DNA of 64,000 nucleotides, taken from NCBI GenBank assembly GCA_030063045.1, contig JAQSEB010000050.1:1364001-1428000 (forward strand), written 5' to 3'. The DNA comes from Pratylenchus scribneri (lineage: Eukaryota > Nematoda > Chromadorea > Rhabditida > Pratylenchidae). Positions within the stretch are counted from its first letter, which is position 1; every line of letters begins with the position of its first letter. Shown in pieces: positions 14,164 to 26,017 of this stretch. The position numbers and the translations under genes were made by a program. Below the pieces are notes generated by a model. The model saw nothing but the letters and a program-made list of their open reading frames with translations, had not been told where the DNA came from and searched no databases.

Positions 14164-15041
14164 TCAGAGCTCGAAGAATTGACCCTCATTGGAAAATGCA
14201 TAACGTGTTTCGGAGACGCGAGAGAGAACCACAGATTTGATAGTTGGAATCAGGCGAACATCACCCGGTGGAAGCGGAGTTGCTTGGTGATCATTATTGT
14301 AGTAGTATGCCCAGCGGAATGTGGGGTCGCGCTTCAGGGCCTTTTTTGCCTCGTTCAGCATTTGATATTTCCGGAAGAAGAAGGTGAAGTCGGTATCATC
14401 AACTTGCACGGCTCCATGAGCAACCTACAAATTTTAATTAATTAACAAATGGTTTATATTGAAAATGAAACTAACAAGCTTCTCAACGACCATTTGCACA
14501 TTACTTTCTCCCCGATCGCGATCGGCAAAAAGAAGATCATTCCCGTTCAGTTGGTAGAAACGCGGAAATTGAAAACCCAGGATGAGTAACTTTAAAAAAA
14601 TAAAGTCAAACAAAAAATAAAATAAAATACTGGATCTTCCTCCTCCGGATCGAATTTATTTGCCTTGAGCCACTGCCCGCCCTTTTCGCCAATGTTGAAA
14701 AATTTCACAACTTCATCCACGTCGAATTCATTTCTGAATTAAGTAAAATTAATCTAACCTATCCCACTCCAATTTTACCCGTTCCGCTCCTCAAGCCATT
14801 TAGCCAATTGTTCGGGAGAGTCGTATATTTGCAAAAGTTTATCAACACCCGGGCATGAACTGGATTGAACAAATTAATTTATTGCATATCACATCCCCAT
14901 TTTTACCCTTTCTCAGCGCAATTTTCATCGGATTTGGAGAACTTTGGAAGGTCAACACTGAGTGTTTGCATCACGTTTCTGAATTGAATTAAAAATTATC
15001 TATAATCTTGTAAAATTCTCTTACCCGTTTGTAAATGCCAT
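14164..15041 (-). CDS. Unrecognised conserved-looking protein, 6 exons
   Basis: Six minus-strand exons join in phase from ATG at 15041 (first exon only 17 nt, MAFTNG) to TGA at 14164, giving about 215 aa. I do not recognise the family. There is no signal peptide or membrane segment. Visible features are a helical middle (QIYDSPEQLAKWLEERNG, then DVDEVVKFFNIGEKGGQWL), an acidic EEEDP turn, and a C-terminal half rich in aromatic and basic residues (QFPRFYQLNG, DFTFFFRKYQML, RWAYYYNNDH). All introns are 40-70 bp with consensus ends and coding phase is kept across every junction, so it is very likely a real gene. The plus frame at 14074-14445 is its antisense shadow. Confidence 0.72.
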
Positions 15042-15701
15042 GAAAATGGATTTTTTATTATAAAAACTTGGATTTTTATAGAATCTTTAATTAAATATGG
15101 TTAAATAAATATAATAATATTTAAGATTGAGAGTGAGGTAAATACTTTGAGATAATTATTATTTTGGAATAAATAAACTATATATAGCTAAATATAAATA
15201 AAGAATGGATTGATTTTATCGACTTAGAATGGAAGCTGGAGTGCTGATGCTGTTGCAGTGCTCTTTTGGAATGCATGCCCATTCATTAAATCATTAAAAA
15301 GAATAAAAAATATCATTCCATTTAAATCCAACTTTTCAATTTTCAAGAGCACAGCTGCAGCTTCAGTAGCATTTTCAATTTCTTCTCATTTCTCTCGCAT
15401 CTATACTATATCTTCCTTTTTTCTTTCCCGGACTCGTACTCGTAACTCCATAGTCCATACTCCATCACAATTAAAAAATTTAGCCAAATTTTGGATTCAA
15501 AAAAATGTCGAATTGTTTTTAAAACTATAGTAGAAAATCTATTCAATTCAAAGTCGGTTTTAATAAAAACCCAACGAGCGTGACTCGCTTAATATATAGG
15601 ATTCAATTTCACATCCGAAACCTGCTGGTACAGCCTTCTTGTTATTCAATCAATTAAAATAAAATCTAGACATTAATGATGTTGGAAATTTTAGATAAAT
15701 T
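15042..15701. promoter_or_regulatory. Divergent spacer upstream of MPP-beta
   Basis: This 660-bp spacer lies between two start codons pointing away from each other. It is AT-rich and has a TATATATAG-like run near 15178-15187. The plus frame 15258-15530 is Ser/Phe-rich with no domain and is not called. The sequence TTTTAGATAAATTATGG just before the peptidase ATG could be a trans-splice acceptor. Confidence 0.4.
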
Positions 15702-18098
15702 ATGGCTTTTTTATTTCGTCCTAATCAAATCAACAAATTGGTTAATATTGCTGCAACAAGAAGGCCATTAATAAACAGGGCATTCCTCTCACGGCAACCA
15801 GCTACAATATCAAAAGGCGATGCAGCAATTGCATCAAATTATCGTTTAACAACACTCTCTTCGGGTTTTCGAGTTGCAAGTGAAAATTTGGAAATGCCAA
15901 CAACAACGGTTTGTATTCTCATTCAAAAATATACTTATCAAGTTATTAAGGTTGGAGTCTGGATTGATGCTGGCAGTAGATACGAAGACGAACACAATAA
16001 TGGAGTTGCACACTTCTTGGAACATATGGCTTTTAAGGTTTTAATAATTAACGATAAATAATGTTAATGTTTATATTGTAGGGCACACGGAAAAGGACAC
16101 AACATGAATTGGAAATTGAAGTTGAAAATATGGGTGCGCATTTAAATGCATACACATCCAGAGTGAGCAATTCTCAATTTTATTTCCAATAATCATTGTT
16201 AAATAGGAACAAACTGTCTATTATGCAAAATGCTTTTCACAAGATCTCGAGAGAGGTTTCATTTTGCTTTAAATGAAAATTAATAAAAGTAAAATTAAAG
16301 CTGTCGAAATTCTTTCCGATATTTTGCTTAACAGTGTCTATGAAGAGGGTGCAATTTGGAGAGAGCGTCAAGTCATACAACGTGAAGCTGAGGAAGTGGA
16401 ACAGAACATGCAGGTTTGTTGAAAGCAACTTTAATTATAATAACTTATTAGGGGACTTTTTAAATTTAAGTCTACAATTTTCAAAATAATTATTTTCCAG
16501 TCCAGCATAGTTTTTAAGGTCTAAGCCTAGGTTAGAACTAGATTTTGGAGTTTGGACTGGCTAAGGTTTATTATGAAAAGTTCCTAAGTTTAAGTGAACA
16601 TTCTGATCCAATTTAAAATAACAAATTTTCACAGGAAGTTGTTTTTGATCATTTGCATGAAGGCACATTTGCTGGTTGCTCTCTTTCCAGAACAATCCTT
16701 GGCACAACAAATAATATCAAGTAACTAACTATTCATTCATTCAAATAATTGCAAAATTTTTTAGGTCGATGAAGCGGCAACAACTCATCGATTACATTTT
16801 GAAGTATTATAAAGGGCCTCGAATGGTGCTGTCAGCAGCCGGTGGAGTGGATCACGACCATTTGGTTCAATTGGCCTCAAAATATTTTGGAAAAATTGAA
16901 CACGGCGATGACCATGTGCTCGACTATGAACCCGGCATTTTTCGTGAGTCACATGTAAGTAATTCTTTAATAATTTTAAAATAAAACCCGATTATATTTC
17001 AGATGTTAATCGAAGATAAACGTATGGAAATGGTGTACGGAACGCTGGCCGTGGAGGGAACAAGTTGGACCAACGAGGACAATTTTGCAATTCAAGTGGC
17101 AAACACGGTAATTTTTCTTATAATTATAGTAATATTAGTGCCTTTTGAGTTAGGTTTTTGCTCAACTTACTGAATATCAGCCAAAAATTTATTGTAGAAT
17201 GTATAGAAATGCACAAAATTGGCTATCAAAGCTCGAAAAAAATTATTCTCCTCGGAGCAGATTCGAACCCGAGTCCCGAGACCTAAATTTTACAAATTTA
17301 CATGGTGCCCCATTAGGCCAAAAAAATCTTTGAAAAAATCTAAAAAATATAATCAAAAGGTCTAGTTAGCCAATCCATTCTATCAAAAAAATATTATTAA
17401 AATTTTCAGATGATTGGACAATATGATCGAACTCAAAGTGTTGGAATACGCAGTAATTCACGCTTGGTGAATGCATTGGGCCATGATTCTGGCGTTGAAT
17501 CTTTTATGGCTTACACGGTTTATTTTATTAACAATATTTCTCATCAATTCAATAATTTATTAGACATCATACAAAGACACAGGCCTTACTGGATTGTATT
17601 TTTGTGCAGAGCCGGATTCATTGGAAAAATTGGCCAAAAGCATTTGCAATGAATGGCGAAATTTTTACTATGATGTGGATGAAGATGGTCTGGAGAGGGC
17701 GAAACGATCTCTGCTTACAAATTGTTTGCTAATGTTGGATGGCTCAACCCCGATTTGTGAAGACATTGGAAGGTTTATTGCATCTAATGGAAATTTTTAT
17801 TGAAAATTTTAGACAAATTTTATGCTATGGAAGGCGAATGAATGTGGATGAATTGGAGGAAAAAATAAATGTAAATTTTAATTTGAAAATTATTCCATTT
17901 TGACCGCACAAATTTAGGATGTCACTCCGGACACAATACGCAAAATTGGACAAAAATATTATTTGAATAAGCCATTTTCCCATGTCATTATTGGTATTCT
18001 TTTTTCATTTATTTAATATGCAAAATTAATAATTTAATTTAGGAAGAACAAAAAATTGGCCAAAGGCAAAGATGATCAAAGAATGGTTGAGCCAATGA
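15702..18098 (+). CDS. Mitochondrial processing peptidase, beta subunit
   Basis: A plus-strand gene with at least eleven in-phase exons (the first few are 15702-15908, 15951-16037, 16082-16162 and 16207-16255), stopping at 18098. The N-terminus is Arg/Asn-rich with few acids, as in a mitochondrial presequence. The inverzincin motif HFLEH is present, followed by [15 protein letters not shown] and [29 protein letters not shown] as in PMPCB. The downstream zinc-ligand Glu region ([19 protein letters not shown]), the Gly-rich loop region, [17 protein letters not shown] and the C-terminal segment are also family-typical. With the alpha subunit it removes presequences in the matrix. The C-terminal tail ([21 protein letters not shown]) is short and diverged. 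One intron near 17104-17409 carries a B-box repeat copy. Confidence 0.92.
17190..17370 (-). repeat. B-box repeat (SINE-like) copy
   Basis: Reverse copy, core GGAGCAGATTCGAACCCGAG at about 17254-17273, followed by GACCTAAATTTTACAAA and preceded by the tail. It lies in an MPP-beta intron, opposite to the host gene strand. Confidence 0.75.
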
Positions 18099-18670
18099 TT
18101 GTTATTTTTATAAAAATGATTCAATTTTATTCACAAACAATTCAATAAATTATTAAAAATTTTTATGATGTTTAATTTTATTTAACACATTTGTTTTACA
18201 CAACAATAATATTTATACATGTCATCGTTTCAATGCATTTTCCATAATACAATTTCTCTAATTTCAGCTTTTTAGCTTCACTTTCTCTCAAATCTCTCAT
18301 TCTCTTCTTCTTCTGCGAACAACCACCCAGCCAACAAACACAGCTCCGCCCTGCCTCGACCAAAAAGAAGCGTATATAAACGAGGGAGCAAGGCACCGAC
18401 TGCTCAGACGCACCCTTCGTCGGGGAATAGCGGCGGTGGTAGCGAACCAAAAGCAATCCACCTCGGCCTTTCCACCAAACAAAGACGAGAAGAGAAGAAG
18501 GTGGCAAGACCTCCAACATTTGAGGAGAAGTTGGAGAAGAAAGAAGGCATAAAAGAACAATCGGTGGTGGTCAGTGGCCAGCCCAATCATCATTTGGAAA
18601 AGGAGGAAAAGGTACCACTACCACCAATAATCACCGTAAAGGTGCCACAAAGATTTGAATAATTATTAAA
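18099..18670. other. Spacer between MPP-beta and MED26 with a long open stretch
   Basis: An AATAAA for MPP-beta lies at 18145. From about 18272 to a TAA at 18661 one plus frame stays open without a Met: Ser-rich, then KR-rich, then a charged helix-like part (FEEKLEKKEGIKEQ) and PLPPIITVKVPQ. It ends just before the MED26 ATG. It may be a GC-richer 5' UTR, an alternative upstream MED26 exon using a GAAAAG-GTACC donor at about 18612, or an unrecognised exon. The minus frames here (18593-18196) look like shadows. Confidence 0.35.
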
Positions 18671-21600
18671 ATGGGTATTGTTGAGCAGGTTGACCGAATG
18701 GTTGTTGGTGATACGTGCATTGTTTCATCTGCGGCCGTGCCCTTGCCGCATCTTCCAAATCATTACCAAAGTGTACCAATTCTAACAAATAATACGCACT
18801 TGGCAATGAATGCGGCAATGGTGGATCAAATCAGGCAACAACTTATAGCCGTCGTTGAAAAAGTAAGGGTATACTATTCAACATTATTATGATATTTATA
18901 TATGGGTATTATTTATTTATTTATTGATTGATCACATTCTTCGGGATTTTTTTATTTTCATAATTTTTTGAATTTTTTTATTCGAATAAATATTTTTTCC
19001 ATGTGTATTTTCGCTTTTTTTTCAATATTTTGAGCTAAAATTTTTTGGATTTTTATACATACGCCGTCGAACCTCTTACCATATTAGGTTTATGGTCTTA
19101 AATAAAGCGTAGATTCGGGGAGTAGATTATTCAAATTCATTCATTTTCATTCACTGATGTTTCCTCCTCATTTTAGGATGATGAATTGATGGCAAATGAT
19201 TTGATCAATCAGCTGGAAAATGCGGCATTAAGCAAAGAGATTCTCGAGGTTTGTTAAATTTAACATAAAAAACGCGAAAGTTCTGGAAAAATACATTTCG
19301 AAATGGGGAAAATTCTAAAAATCTTGGGGAAGGACCTTGGTTGGGTCTATAGGGAGGCAGCACCGACCATCGCTTCGGGGGGTTGGTTGGCGGTGCTGGC
19401 TGCTTGGTTGGGTTGGTTGGGCTTAGCAAAGGGAAAGGGATGGATGGTTGGTTGGGAAAGATGAGGATGGATGGGATGGTGGCTGCTTGGTTGGTTCGTC
19501 GCTCGTCGTTGGATGGATGGATGGAAAATGAGGAGTGGCGCTCGGTGGGGAAAAAATGGATGGTGAAGTGAAGAGCGGGGGGGACCTCGGTCCTCGGCGG
19601 AGGAGGCAATTCTATCTTCGCTGCCCCGAGCAACGAAGAAGAATTGGAAATGAATGCATTTGGGCGGAATTTGGGCTGCTGCCCTCAAGGGAATAGGGAG
19701 ACAAACAAGTGGTGGAAAGTGGAAACTGGAATGGAAAATGGGAGGTTGGCTGTTTTGCTCGTTGGTCATGTGATGGAGGCCCTGGGGTTGGGGGAGAGGA
19801 GGGCAAAATGCAATATAATGGATGTGGCGAAATAACGCCGAGGGGGACAGAGCAGCAGGGCAGCAAATGCTGTTTATATTTTATAGAGTTGAGGGTCTTA
19901 CCTGAATCGATAAATGGGTGAATCGACGCTTTACTTTGGGTTTTGGGAAATAAAATGTATAATAAAGAAAATGATGAATGGGAATGGGTTTATACTTGTT
20001 AAATTAGCTGGAAAATTTATAAATGGAAGAAATAAAAGATATTTATGTCGAAAAAGACACTGTAATTTAATTGGAAAAAACATTGGAAAATAGAGTAAAT
20101 TTTACCAAAATAGTTTTGGGTTTATCCTACATTCCAATCCGAACCATATATATCATTAGATAGAGCTGTTTAAAATTAAAGGATATTAAACGGTTTAAAC
20201 CAGTTTTGAAACCGCGATATTGGTTTAGATGTTTTAAAAATGATGTTTTAAAAATGATGTTACTTGACGAGATCTGTCGATGGGCTAAAAGGTTAATAAT
20301 AAGTCTGGGAGTGGGAATTCTGAATAGACTAATAAAGAAATGATGAATGGAATGGGTGAATGGGTTTTTACCAGGCTGGAAAATTTATAATAAATGGTAA
20401 AAATAACTTTGTCATTCTAAAATTTATTATTTATCGTTCGCAGGTCACACGGATAGGCCGCTATGTGAATGAAGTACGAAAGCAAACAGTGGAACGCTGG
20501 CCTGAATTCTCAAAACGATGTCGGGCCATCATCAAACAATGGCAGAAATTGGCAGAATACAACCGGCCAGGTTCTTCATGCGGAGGCTCGTCAAATGGTG
20601 GCACACCGCAATTAATTTCGCCAGCTTTACGCAACAAAGGTCTCACCCCAAAGACACCAGGGAAACAACAATCACAGCAGCAATATCAACGGGTTACATC
20701 GGCAACACTTCCACCGCCAAGAGGTAATAATAAGGAAAAAATATTTAATTTGGCGAAAAAACCTATGATAACCAAATTAATAGATCCAATATAGACGAAT
20801 TATTTGATTTTTGGTTACTAGTTAGCCAATTCTTAATCTTTAAAATTATAAATACATTGAGGTGAAATAGCTCAATCGGTTAAACCGCTAGGTTCTTCCT
20901 TAGAGGTCGACGGTTCGATACCCAGTGTCGGTAAATGATTTTTTAAATAAATTTTGAAACAAAATGGGGTTTTTAAACCGTTTAATTCCCTTTAATATTT
21001 ACCCCAAAGTCAAACCAAACTATAACAAATTATATACAATTCAATGGCAGCTTAAAGGATAGACACTTAAACCGGTTTATAATTCCTTTAGTAATTTTTT
21101 TTTCGACAAATTAAATAATAACCTTACAAAAAATAATTACAATATATTTATTTTTACAGATAATTTTACGGGTTCACCATCTCAATTCAAAACAACTACA
21201 ACATCAACTGCAGCATTGGTTAATGGGATTGAACAACGCAGTGCGATTGGCAGCTATGCACCATTGCCGCCCGGCAGCAAAATTTCACCGCCGAACAATG
21301 CAAATTTGCAAAAGGCCATCAAACATGTTCACAAATCATCGTCAATGGGTGCGGCACTTTCAACGCTGGCCGAGGAGGATGTGGCCCAAACAAATCAATC
21401 CATGGTCAATGGTTTTTCAATTGTTGAAGCAGGGAAACCTCCGGCGGAATACTCTTCCTCCGGTATTTGGCTTTAGCCTCATTTAGGGTTTAAAGCTTGT
21501 GTGCTCTATAGCAGCCACAACATCCACAACCGCAGTGTCAAAACAGCCACCCCTGATGTTGAAGCTGAAACGGACGACCAGTGCAGTTCAGCGATTGACT

Positions 21601-22927
21601 AGACCGTCCGCAACGGCCACGGCGGATCCAACTGCAAATGGAATTTCTCCACCAGCCACTGCTACTTTGGCACTGCCGACATCATCAACGGTTTAATAAT
21701 TTTTTTTTTAAATCAAGATCCTCTTAACAAAAAAATTTTTTGATTTAAACCAGTTCGCCCAACCTCTTATTAAACCATTACGCATCCTGGTTTCAGCACC
21801 CAAAAAACATTTTTCTCCACTTTTGTTAATATAAAAAATCATCAGACTCTGGTGGGATTCGACCACGACCCCCGCTAGCTTACCAACTCCTTTCCAGATA
21901 GGACAGAAAGAACAAGCCATATCAAAGCACCATTTTTGTCGGCTTCCACAGCCCTCGGTTTCGATTTTCGATTATTAACCCAACAAACTATGTATTTTTA
22001 GCTTAGTTAGATTCTAACTAAAAATCCTAGCTATACATTGGGTATAAGAAATTAAAAGAAAAATGTTTTAAATTGATAAAAACATTGAATAAAATTATTC
22101 AATTTTAGGAGTCCAGTGTGCAAGCAGCCCGGAAGAATGTGCAATCCACGGCGGAATTGATGGCCCAACTCAGTGAACAACTCCCACAGCATATTGGCCA
22201 AATTTTGGACATTGGTGCGGTCACAACCACCACTGCCAATTTGCTCAGGGAACAGCAACAAATTTTGGCGGCCGAATCAGTTAGTCCATTTTTTGTTCTT
22301 TTGAATATAAAATTATTTTAAGGATCAACAATCTTCATCAACTCAATTGATTCCACCTCTCTCTGTGATTGATTTATTGTCTAAAACGGATGGAAAAACA
22401 ACGACGATTGAAGCACCGGAGGCCGAAACAATGCAAATTATTGAAATGGCAACAGAAAGATCATCAATAATTGAGATGGGCGGAACAACAATGGAAAGCA
22501 GCACAAATTTTGTTGAATTAAAAACCAAAAGGAAAAGAGGACGTCCAAAGAAAATGGAAAAAACGGAAAAGGCCGCTGCTTCTGCGGATGGAGAGGGAAC
22601 ATCACCATCATCGAGAGGCACTGTTGAAAAATTCAATTGGTAATTTAAATAATTATTTTTTTAATTACAAAAAAAACCCAATTTAGGTTCAAAAAATTTC
22701 GACATGAATCAACAAATGATGATGAACCAATGGTGGCAGTGGAGGATCCATCTGCTTCACTCAGACAAATCAGCGCTGAACGCGAACGTTCATTTGTGCT
22801 TCCGCTGAACAACAATCAACGCAACCTTCTCCTAATGCCATATTTGGACATTGGACGCCCGGATTGGCTGGTCCATGATTTGCCTGCTGAACATGGACGG
22901 GATCGCCTCTTTCCCGATCAATTCTAA
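18671..22927 (+). CDS. mdt-26: Mediator subunit MED26-like protein (TFIIS N-terminal domain)
   Basis: Nine plus-strand exons join in phase: 18671-18862, 19177-19248, 20444-20723, 21160-21462, 21512-21690, 22109-22279, 22323-22639 and 22687-22927 are directly visible and sum to 584 codons. The N-terminus (QIRQQLIAVVEKDDELMANDLINQLENAALSKEILEVTRIGRYVNEVRKQT..., to KQWQKLAE) is a four-helix TFIIS N-terminal/LW domain as in MED26. The middle is Ser/Thr/Pro-rich and low complexity. A basic KRKRGRPKK AT-hook-like motif lies in the eighth exon. The C-terminus (LPLNNNQRNLLLMPYLDIGRPDWLVHDLP) resembles the conserved MED26 tail that docks on Mediator. MED26 links Mediator to TFIID and elongation complexes in the nucleus. 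Orthology with MED26 rather than another LW-domain factor is an inference from domain order. The count of eight listed exons is what I verified. Confidence 0.78.
19375..19565 (+). repeat. G/T-rich simple repeats (TTGG and GGAT runs)
   Basis: The 1.2-kb second MED26 intron (19249-20443) holds a GC-richer block with GGTTGGTTGGG-type and GGATGGATGG-type runs. The minus-strand Pro-rich frames over it are translations of this repeat and not genes. Confidence 0.6.
20100..20230 (+). repeat. Interspersed repeat with AAACGGTTTAAACC core
   Basis: Carries GGTTTATCCTACATT, CATATATATCATT and AAAGGATATTAAACGGTTTA in the same order as the block at 36715-36885. A reverse copy lies at about 20965-21085. It lies in a MED26 intron. 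Confidence 0.55.
20858..20935 (+). repeat. tRNA-like relic
   Basis: A-box-like TAGCTCAATCGGTTA, an anticodon-arm-like stretch, then AGGTCGACGGTTCGATACC (B-box GGTTCGATACC). The T-stem and acceptor do not pair properly, so it is a relic or SINE head. It lies in a MED26 intron. Confidence 0.55.
20965..21085 (-). repeat. Reverse copy of the AAACGGTTTAAACC interspersed repeat
   Basis: Read on the minus strand, this has TATAATTTGTTATAGTTTGG and ATTAAAGGGAATTAAACGG as in the 36.8-kb copy. It is separated from the 20.1-kb plus copy by a MED26 exon. Confidence 0.5.
21843..21905 (-). repeat. Weak tRNA-like relic
   Basis: Minus-strand B-box-like GGTCGAATCCC with an upstream TTGGTAAGCTAGCGGGGGTCGTGG. 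There is no plausible cloverleaf. It lies in a MED26 intron. Confidence 0.35.
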
Positions 22928-23828
22928 TTCCACAATGGAAGATGCATTGTTCTCAATGAATGAAGTGATAAAAAAAGTATCCATATTTGACAGAAAATCA
23001 CACTCCCCCATTTCCACCCCATCCACAAAACGTGTTGCTCATTTTTCTTAAAATATGTATTTTTTCCTTTCCTCTGTTTTTTGTTGCCTATGTGTTTCAC
23101 ACTGAAGCCAAGGAAAATAATTTATTACCAATTTTCATGTAATTGTATTATTTTTTCGATTTAATGTTTTTGACAATTGAATAATCGGGTAATCGAAGTA
23201 AATTTTTAAATAAAATCATTTATGGTGTTGAAAAATGAATGAATGGACTCTTTAATTGAAAAAATTCATATTTGGTACACAGTGTGCAAACTTTTTATAA
23301 TCATCGATCTTTTTTTTTATTATTCTGCTAAATTTAATGTATCGGCATTCTTTTTTCTTTCTCATCTACGTTCTACGTACCTATTAAATTTATTCAACTT
23401 GAATCCAACAATCATTTTTTGCCGTACTTTGTTTTTATTTTTATTGACTGGATAAAATGATAAATTTTTGAATAAAACCGCAAGTCTCGACTTTTGGTGG
23501 CATTCATCATTTTAGGAACATTCAACATTCAAAGATTTTCAATTTTAATTGAACTAAAAATGCAGTGAATTTATTCAGCTTTAAGAATGGATCGTGGTGG
23601 AACCTGGAACCTATAAAACATTTTCATTACATTTAAAATTTAGAGGAAGTTAACAAGATAGAAATATTTGGAAAATTTCTACTATTTATCAATTTTTAAA
23701 TACAAAAAATAGTGAAAAATGCACAAATGAAAATATAAAAATGAGATTTTGTAAATTTAAAAGGAGGAATGGGGACACAAGATTTTAGTGAAATTAAGTG
23801 GATGGGAAATTAGTCAATATTAATGTGT
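22928..23828. other. Convergent 3' region, MED26 and TauE-like gene
   Basis: Contains the MED26 3' UTR, with an AATAAA at 23210, and the 3' flank of the minus-strand TauE-like gene. No other gene is supported. Confidence 0.5.
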
Positions 23829-26017
23829 TTATTTGTCCAATGCGATTGTCATCTTTTCTTGCAACAAATTGGAAGTTGGAATTCGCCGAAAAATGCCTCC
23901 TTTGCCTGCCAGCAACATCTCTGTTCCGCCGTTGTCCCATTCTTCGTGAAGTCGTTGGCCAATTCGGCTGAGTGCCAAAAAGAAGAGGAAACTAAATTGA
24001 TTATAATTTATAAAATGTACTAAAAATAAAAATAAATTGGACCTGATTAAAACAATGATTGAGCCAATCAAAACCAAATAAGGTTGAGGTCGAGTGGCCA
24101 AAAAGCCGAGGACGGCGATCACTTCCAAAACGTAGACAAATGTGGCCAAAACGAGACGATGAAAATGTGAGGCCAGAAAAGAACCCAGTGGTGCGCAAAT
24201 GACAACGACGGGTACTGAAATTGAAATGTGAAAATTGAGGAGGAAATATTTGAAAAAAGTTTGGGAAATTTTTTTACCTGAGCATGCAAAATAATTCCTG
24301 GAAGAGATGGAAGAATTTAAATTCATTTAAAACTCTAACAAAATAACGAACCAAGCCAACTGTGAAACTTCGGACATAATCAGATGGCGCCAAAAGAAGC
24401 CAATGCAAGTATTGGCCTGAATTAAATTTTGAAAATAAAATTCTTGAATTTGATGAAAACAACCGCCATTAGTACGACCTAAAAAAAATATGAAATTATA
24501 TTAATTTGTGGAATTGAAAGAGATTCTACCGATGTTGGAGTGGCCACTTTTTCGCTGACACGGAACAGGAGAGTCAAAATTGAAAATGAACAAATGTCAA
24601 CGCCGGAACCGGAGAATGCACTGCAAAGACCTAAAATTGAATCAATGCAGAATTATGATATTGATTTTTCAAAAAAAATTTTTTTTTGAAAATTTTGACC
24701 ATAAATTCGGAGTTAGGACCCTTAACTTTTGAAAAATTTAGGTCTCAGGTTCGAATCCGCTCAGAGGACAGTACTTTTATTCATTTTTATTTTTTATAAT
24801 TCTAAGTACATAAGAAAAAATAATGTCATTTGGCCAAAAATACGAGGCTGTCCTCATTTTTAAATAATTAATGGAAAACCGACCTCCAATGAATCCAGTC
24901 AAATAAAGAACCAACGCCTTCCACCAATTGAAATGCATAATGGACGAATATGTTCGCCGTTTGCGTTGCATATTCAACACAAACAGGGAAATGGCAAAGG
25001 AGAACCAAATACTGACAAAAAGCCTAAAATTTTAGATTGGTTAAATGGAAAAAAAATTCAAATTAGTTTACATTTTCTTTTCGGGCCCAGTCAGCAAATG
25101 GTCTACCCATTCCAGGCCAAAAATGATGCCAGCTGTAGAGCCCAAAGTGCAAAGCACGATTGAATGCCTGTGTAAAATTAAATACATAAATTATTTTAAG
25201 ATTTGAAAAAATGTACCATTCCAATTTTATTCGCATCCATAGAATGGTGAAGGCGGCTGAGGTCATTCCTATGGCAAAATTGAGTCGATTAATGTTGAAA
25301 ATTTCCCATAAAATTACTGACCACAACTCTGAATCATCAGTGAGAAATCGCGAGCCACAATTGGGTCGATTCGAAGCATCAGCGTCATGACGGGGAATGC
25401 GACGGCACCGCCACCCTCCGATGTCATTCCGGCCACGGTGGCACCCAAAATCATTGTAACCGGCAGTTCATAGTGCGTTGGGTAGAGCCGAAAGAAGTCG
25501 TAGCGGACGGCCAGAGTCCACCAGAGAGTCTGGATAAATTTTTTGGGGGAATTTATTTTGCATTTTTGTTGTCATTATTGGATAAAAATCGATTTATTTT
25601 AATTGATAAACGATCGAAAATGATTTTTTCATAATTATGTAAGATTCACCTGCATCAGTAAACAGGGCAAAAAGAAGCCAATATATTTGCGATTTCGCTC
25701 CAAAAATGCCTCCATCCATCGGGCAGTTTCGCCGGCATCCTCATCCACCGCAACTACTTCGCTGTATTGTTGACCTTTAGAAGAGTGAAAATGATTATTA
25801 AAATTATTTTTGTGAATTTACCTTGCAGAAAATATTTCGTGAAGAACCGCTTCATTCTCCCCTTGTTCGTCAGTGTCCGATTTGGATTTCCATTTTTTGG
25901 CAAAAATGTTTCAACTGCGTCAATCCCACCGCCACTTTCAGCTGCGCAAACCGAATCAATTGATGTGGATCTGGTGGCGGTGTTGGCTCCTTCACAACTT
26001 CCATTTGTTGATGACAT
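23829..26017 (-). CDS. TauE/SafE-type multi-pass membrane protein
   Basis: A minus-strand gene of about ten exons, ATG at 26017, TAA at 23829-23831, roughly 470 aa. A 65-residue Ser/Gly-rich N-terminal tail (MSSTNGSCEGANTATRST) leads into about eight hydrophobic segments. Diagnostic is the first repeat TLWWTLAVRYDFF, ELPVTMILGATVAGMTSEGGGAVAFPVMTLMLRI, DPIVARDFSLMIQSCGMTSAAFTI, as in the TauE/SafE permease family. A second matching repeat follows (GFIGG, CSAFSGSGVDICSFSILTLLFRVSEKVATPTSVVLMA). Bacterial members export organosulfur anions; the nematode substrate is unknown. It ends with a cytosolic tail (RIGQRLHEEWDNGGTEML). One intron carries a B-box repeat. Other nematodes have such proteins of unknown role. 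Confidence 0.85.
24660..24820 (+). repeat. B-box repeat (SINE-like) copy
   Basis: Core AGGTCTCAGGTTCGAATCCG at 24740-24759, then CTCAGAGGACAGTACTTTT. It lies in an intron of the TauE-like gene, antisense to it. Confidence 0.75.

Noticed and set aside
14074..14445. 123-codon plus frame
   Set aside because: Antisense to the last exon of the minus-strand gene at 14164-15041, whose splice structure is consistent.
18196..18593. Three overlapping minus-strand frames before MED26
   Set aside because: Mutually overlapping in different frames, Arg/Leu-rich without domains; more likely complements of the plus-strand open stretch.
19205..19866. Pro-rich minus-strand frames in a MED26 intron
   Set aside because: They are translations of GGTTGG/GGATGG simple repeats, lie in an intron and lack splice partners.
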